Shown here piece by piece: positions 5,021 to 6,851 of a stretch of 6,851 bases of DNA (position 1 is its first letter; each line of letters starts with the position of its first letter). The notes under the pieces were generated by a model. It searched no databases. It was not told the DNA's origin and was given only the letters and a program-made list of their open reading frames with translations. The stretch lies in the NCBI GenBank assembly GCA_016206405.1, contig JACQRQ010000060.1, positions 1 through 6,851 of the forward strand, written 5' to 3'. Made by a program: the position numbers and the translations under genes. Origin of the DNA: Elusimicrobiota bacterium (GTDB lineage Bacteria > Elusimicrobiota > Elusimicrobia > O2-12-FULL-59-9).

Positions 5021-6741
5021 CAAATGCGGCTCAGCAGCGCCGCTTTCTCGACCAGCCGGACGAACTCGGCCCGGTAGCCCTCCGCGTCCGCGCCCTTGGC
5101 GCCCCGGGCCATTTTGAGGACGTCCTGATAGGTGATCCCTCCTTTATACTCGGAGTCGCGCAGCAGCATGCCGAACCCCGCCGCCGCCGCAGAAAAGCGG
5201 AAATCTTCCGGAGCCTCTTTCCATCCGCGCACGGCATCGGCCACCGTAGCGACCATCAGCCGGCTCTCCGACTCCTGTGGATTTTTGTAACGGAACTTGA
5301 CCGTCAATAAGTCGTTTGATTCGGAGACGGCGACGGAATCGGCCGGCTTTTGATATTTGAGCGGATCCACGCCCGGCAAATCGGCCTTCACCCCGGGCGG
5401 GATGATTTCGTAGAGAGCCGTCACGGTATGCCCGGAGCCCAACTCCCCGGCGTCTTTCTTGTCGTTGTTGAAGTCCTCGGCCTGGAGCAGGCGGTTCTCA
5501 TAGCCCACCAGCCGGTAGGCCTGAACGCGGACCGGATTAAACTCCACCTGAATTTTGACGTCTTTGGCGATGGTGAGCAAAGTTCCTCCCATTTCTTGGA
5601 CCAGCACTTTCTGGGCCTCCAGCAGGCCGTCAATATAGGCGTAGTTGCCGTTGCCCTTGTCGGCCAGCATTTCCATGGTGGAATCCTTGTAATTGCCACG
5701 GCCGAAACCAAGAACGGTCAAATAAATTCCGTGTTCGCGTTTTTGCTCAATCATCCGCACCAGCTCGCCCTCGCTCGTGACGCCGACGTTGAAGTCGCCG
5801 TCGGTGGCCAGGATGACGCGGTTGTTGCCGTCCTTTAAAAGATTTTGCCGCGCGGTCTCATAGGCCAGCTCGATTCCCTGGCCGCCGGCGGTCGACCCGC
5901 CCGCTTCCAGTTGCTCCAGCGCCTCCAAAATTTTTTCCATGCGGTCGCCCGGCGTGGACGGCAGCACCAGGCCGGCCGAACCGGCATAGGCCACGATCGC
6001 CACGCGGTCCTGCGGCCGGAGCTCTTCGACCAGCAGCCGGAACGCCTTTTTAAGAAGCGGTAGCTTCTCTGCGGACTGCATGGAGCCGGAGCTGTCCACC
6101 AAGAAAACAAGGTTGTTGGGCGGCAATTGTCGCTGAGGCGTGCTCCGGCCCTTGAGGCCTATGCGCACCAGCTTATGCTCCGGCTTCCAAGGACACGACG
6201 CGATGTCGGTCGTGATCGAAAAGGGATGCTCGCCGGCAGGCTCCGGGTAATCGTAACGGAAGTAATTGATGAACTCCTCGATTCGCACGGCGTCTTTGGG
6301 CGGCAGTTGGTCCGAGTTCAAGAAACGGCGCGCGTTGGCGTATGAGGCGGCGTCCACGTCGATGGAAAACGTGGACAGCGGGAAGCCCGCCGCGGTCCGG
6401 AATTTATTTTCCTCCAAATACCGGTAGGATTCCGTGTTGAAGTCCTGCGCGTAGGCGCCGGCGGGAGCGGGAGCGCCCATCTCCGCCGCAACGCCGATGG
6501 CCCTGGATTGGTTGAATTTGGGCATGGGATGGGTTAGCCCGCTGTAGCGGCGCTGAAGATCAGCCTGCGGCGGTTTCGCCGGAACGGAGACGGGCAAAGA
6601 AGATTTTTTTTGATCTTCCTGAACAACGGGTTCGGATGAGGCGGATGGGCCGCCGTCGCGCCGCACGCAGGCCGCCGCAGCCGCCAATCCGAGCGCCAGC
6701 CCGGCCGCCAAGAATTTCTTCGCTTGAATTCGGGTTTTCAT
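5020..6741 (-). CDS. YfbK-like von Willebrand factor A domain lipoprotein
   Basis: The 573-residue product begins with a lipoprotein signal, a basic start and hydrophobic stretch ending LAAAAAC, with Cys25 as the likely lipidated residue. Val at the next position does not signal inner-membrane retention in the E. coli rule. A Pro- and Ser-rich linker runs to about 100. Residues 103-205 match the conserved N-terminal region of YfbK-type proteins (STFSIDVDAASYANARRFL, then IEEFINYFRYDYPEP). The VWA domain spans about 208-385 with a complete metal-ion-dependent adhesion site: DSSGS at 216-220, Thr284 in GGSTAGGQG and Asp314 in ATDGDFN. The C-terminal domain (about 390-573) matches the YfbK C-terminal region (…FNPVRVQAYRLVGYENR…, FGMLLRDSEYKG…). 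It should bind a divalent cation and a protein partner in the periplasm; its cellular role is not established. AGGAGG six bases before the ATG at 6741 fixes the start. Confidence 0.95.
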   Translation of the reverse strand: MKTRIQAKKFLAAGLALGLAAAAACVRRDGGPSASSEPVVQEDQKKSSLPVSVPAKPPQADLQRRYSGLTHPMPKFNQSRAIGVAAEMGAPAPAGAYAQDFNTESYRYLEENKFRTAAGFPLSTFSIDVDAASYANARRFLNSDQLPPKDAVRIEEFINYFRYDYPEPAGEHPFSITTDIASCPWKPEHKLVRIGLKGRSTPQRQLPPNNLVFLVDSSGSMQSAEKLPLLKKAFRLLVEELRPQDRVAIVAYAGSAGLVLPSTPGDRMEKILEALEQLEAGGSTAGGQGIELAYETARQNLLKDGNNRVILATDGDFNVGVTSEGELVRMIEQKREHGIYLTVLGFGRGNYKDSTMEMLADKGNGNYAYIDGLLEAQKVLVQEMGGTLLTIAKDVKIQVEFNPVRVQAYRLVGYENRLLQAEDFNNDKKDAGELGSGHTVTALYEIIPPGVKADLPGVDPLKYQKPADSVAVSESNDLLTVKFRYKNPQESESRLMVATVADAVRGWKEAPEDFRFSAAAAGFGMLLRDSEYKGGITYQDVLKMARGAKGADAEGYRAEFVRLVEKAALLSRI

Positions 6742-6851
6742 CGCATTCCTCCTCGTATACTATGTCGTTGTAGCCGTTTGACTCTCTCGAAGGAGAATCG
6801 TCGGCCGTTCCTCTTTTTCTTTTGCTTCTTTTCTTTTTCTGTGAATGACTG
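6742..6851 (-). promoter_or_regulatory. Leader of the VWA gene with strong ribosome-binding site
   Basis: AGGAGG (6753-6748, minus strand) lies six bases before the ATG. Further upstream is an AT-rich TAGTATAC stretch that could hold a -10 box, without a convincing -35. An imperfect hairpin, GACTCTC 6780-6786 with GAGAATC 6793-6799 and one mismatch, sits in the middle. Positions 6802-6840 are almost all pyrimidine on the plus strand (purine on the minus strand). No gene is visible here. Confidence 0.55.

Noticed and set aside
1..6851. CRISPR array, tRNA, rRNA or insertion sequence
   Set aside because: No regularly spaced direct repeats, no tRNA T-arm or anticodon pattern, no rRNA-like sequence and no transposase gene were found.

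Overview
The window is 6.85 kb of bacterial chromosome-like DNA. It is densely coded, at roughly 60% G+C by eye in the genes right of position 789. A predicted lipoprotein and an undecaprenyl-sugar-type glycosyltransferase point to a diderm (Gram-negative) bacterium. Nothing here fixes the phylum. The mix of divergent, unlinked genes with few close relatives I can name would suit an uncultivated lineage, but that is only an impression.

Layout, left to right. Positions 2-355 hold the 3' end of an unrecognised plus-strand gene at about 51% G+C (184 of the first 360 bases, counted by hand). Positions 356-788 contain no convincing gene. They are rich in inverted repeats, including two copies of the palindrome GGGTGCACCC that bracket a nested set of stems. 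At 789-1001 is a small Cys-motif protein with a clear promoter and ribosome-binding site. Its stop codon overlaps the stop codon of a convergent 530-residue GT-C membrane glycosyltransferase (998-2590, minus). A 67-bp divergent promoter region separates that gene from a plus-strand stand-alone ketosynthase-fold protein (2658-4022). Eight bases further on, the minus-strand block begins: a small zincin-like metallopeptidase (4031-4402), a secreted protein split by one frameshift (4419-4945), and a YfbK-like von Willebrand factor A lipoprotein (5020-6741). The last 110 bases are the leader of the VWA gene.

How the genes relate. The minus-strand block reads VWA lipoprotein, then secreted protein, then metallopeptidase. 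A possible terminator and a strong TATAAT box between the first two suggest that the last two form their own transcription unit. I see no single pathway linking the glycosyltransferase, the ketosynthase homologue and the minus-strand block.

The most notable observation is the ketosynthase homologue. It keeps both catalytic histidines and the lysine, but has Phe where the acyl-accepting Cys should be, and no carrier protein or other fatty-acid gene lies beside it. Second is the nested inverted-repeat element at 530-725. I found no CRISPR array, tRNA, rRNA, transposase or complete multi-gene defence or biosynthetic system.
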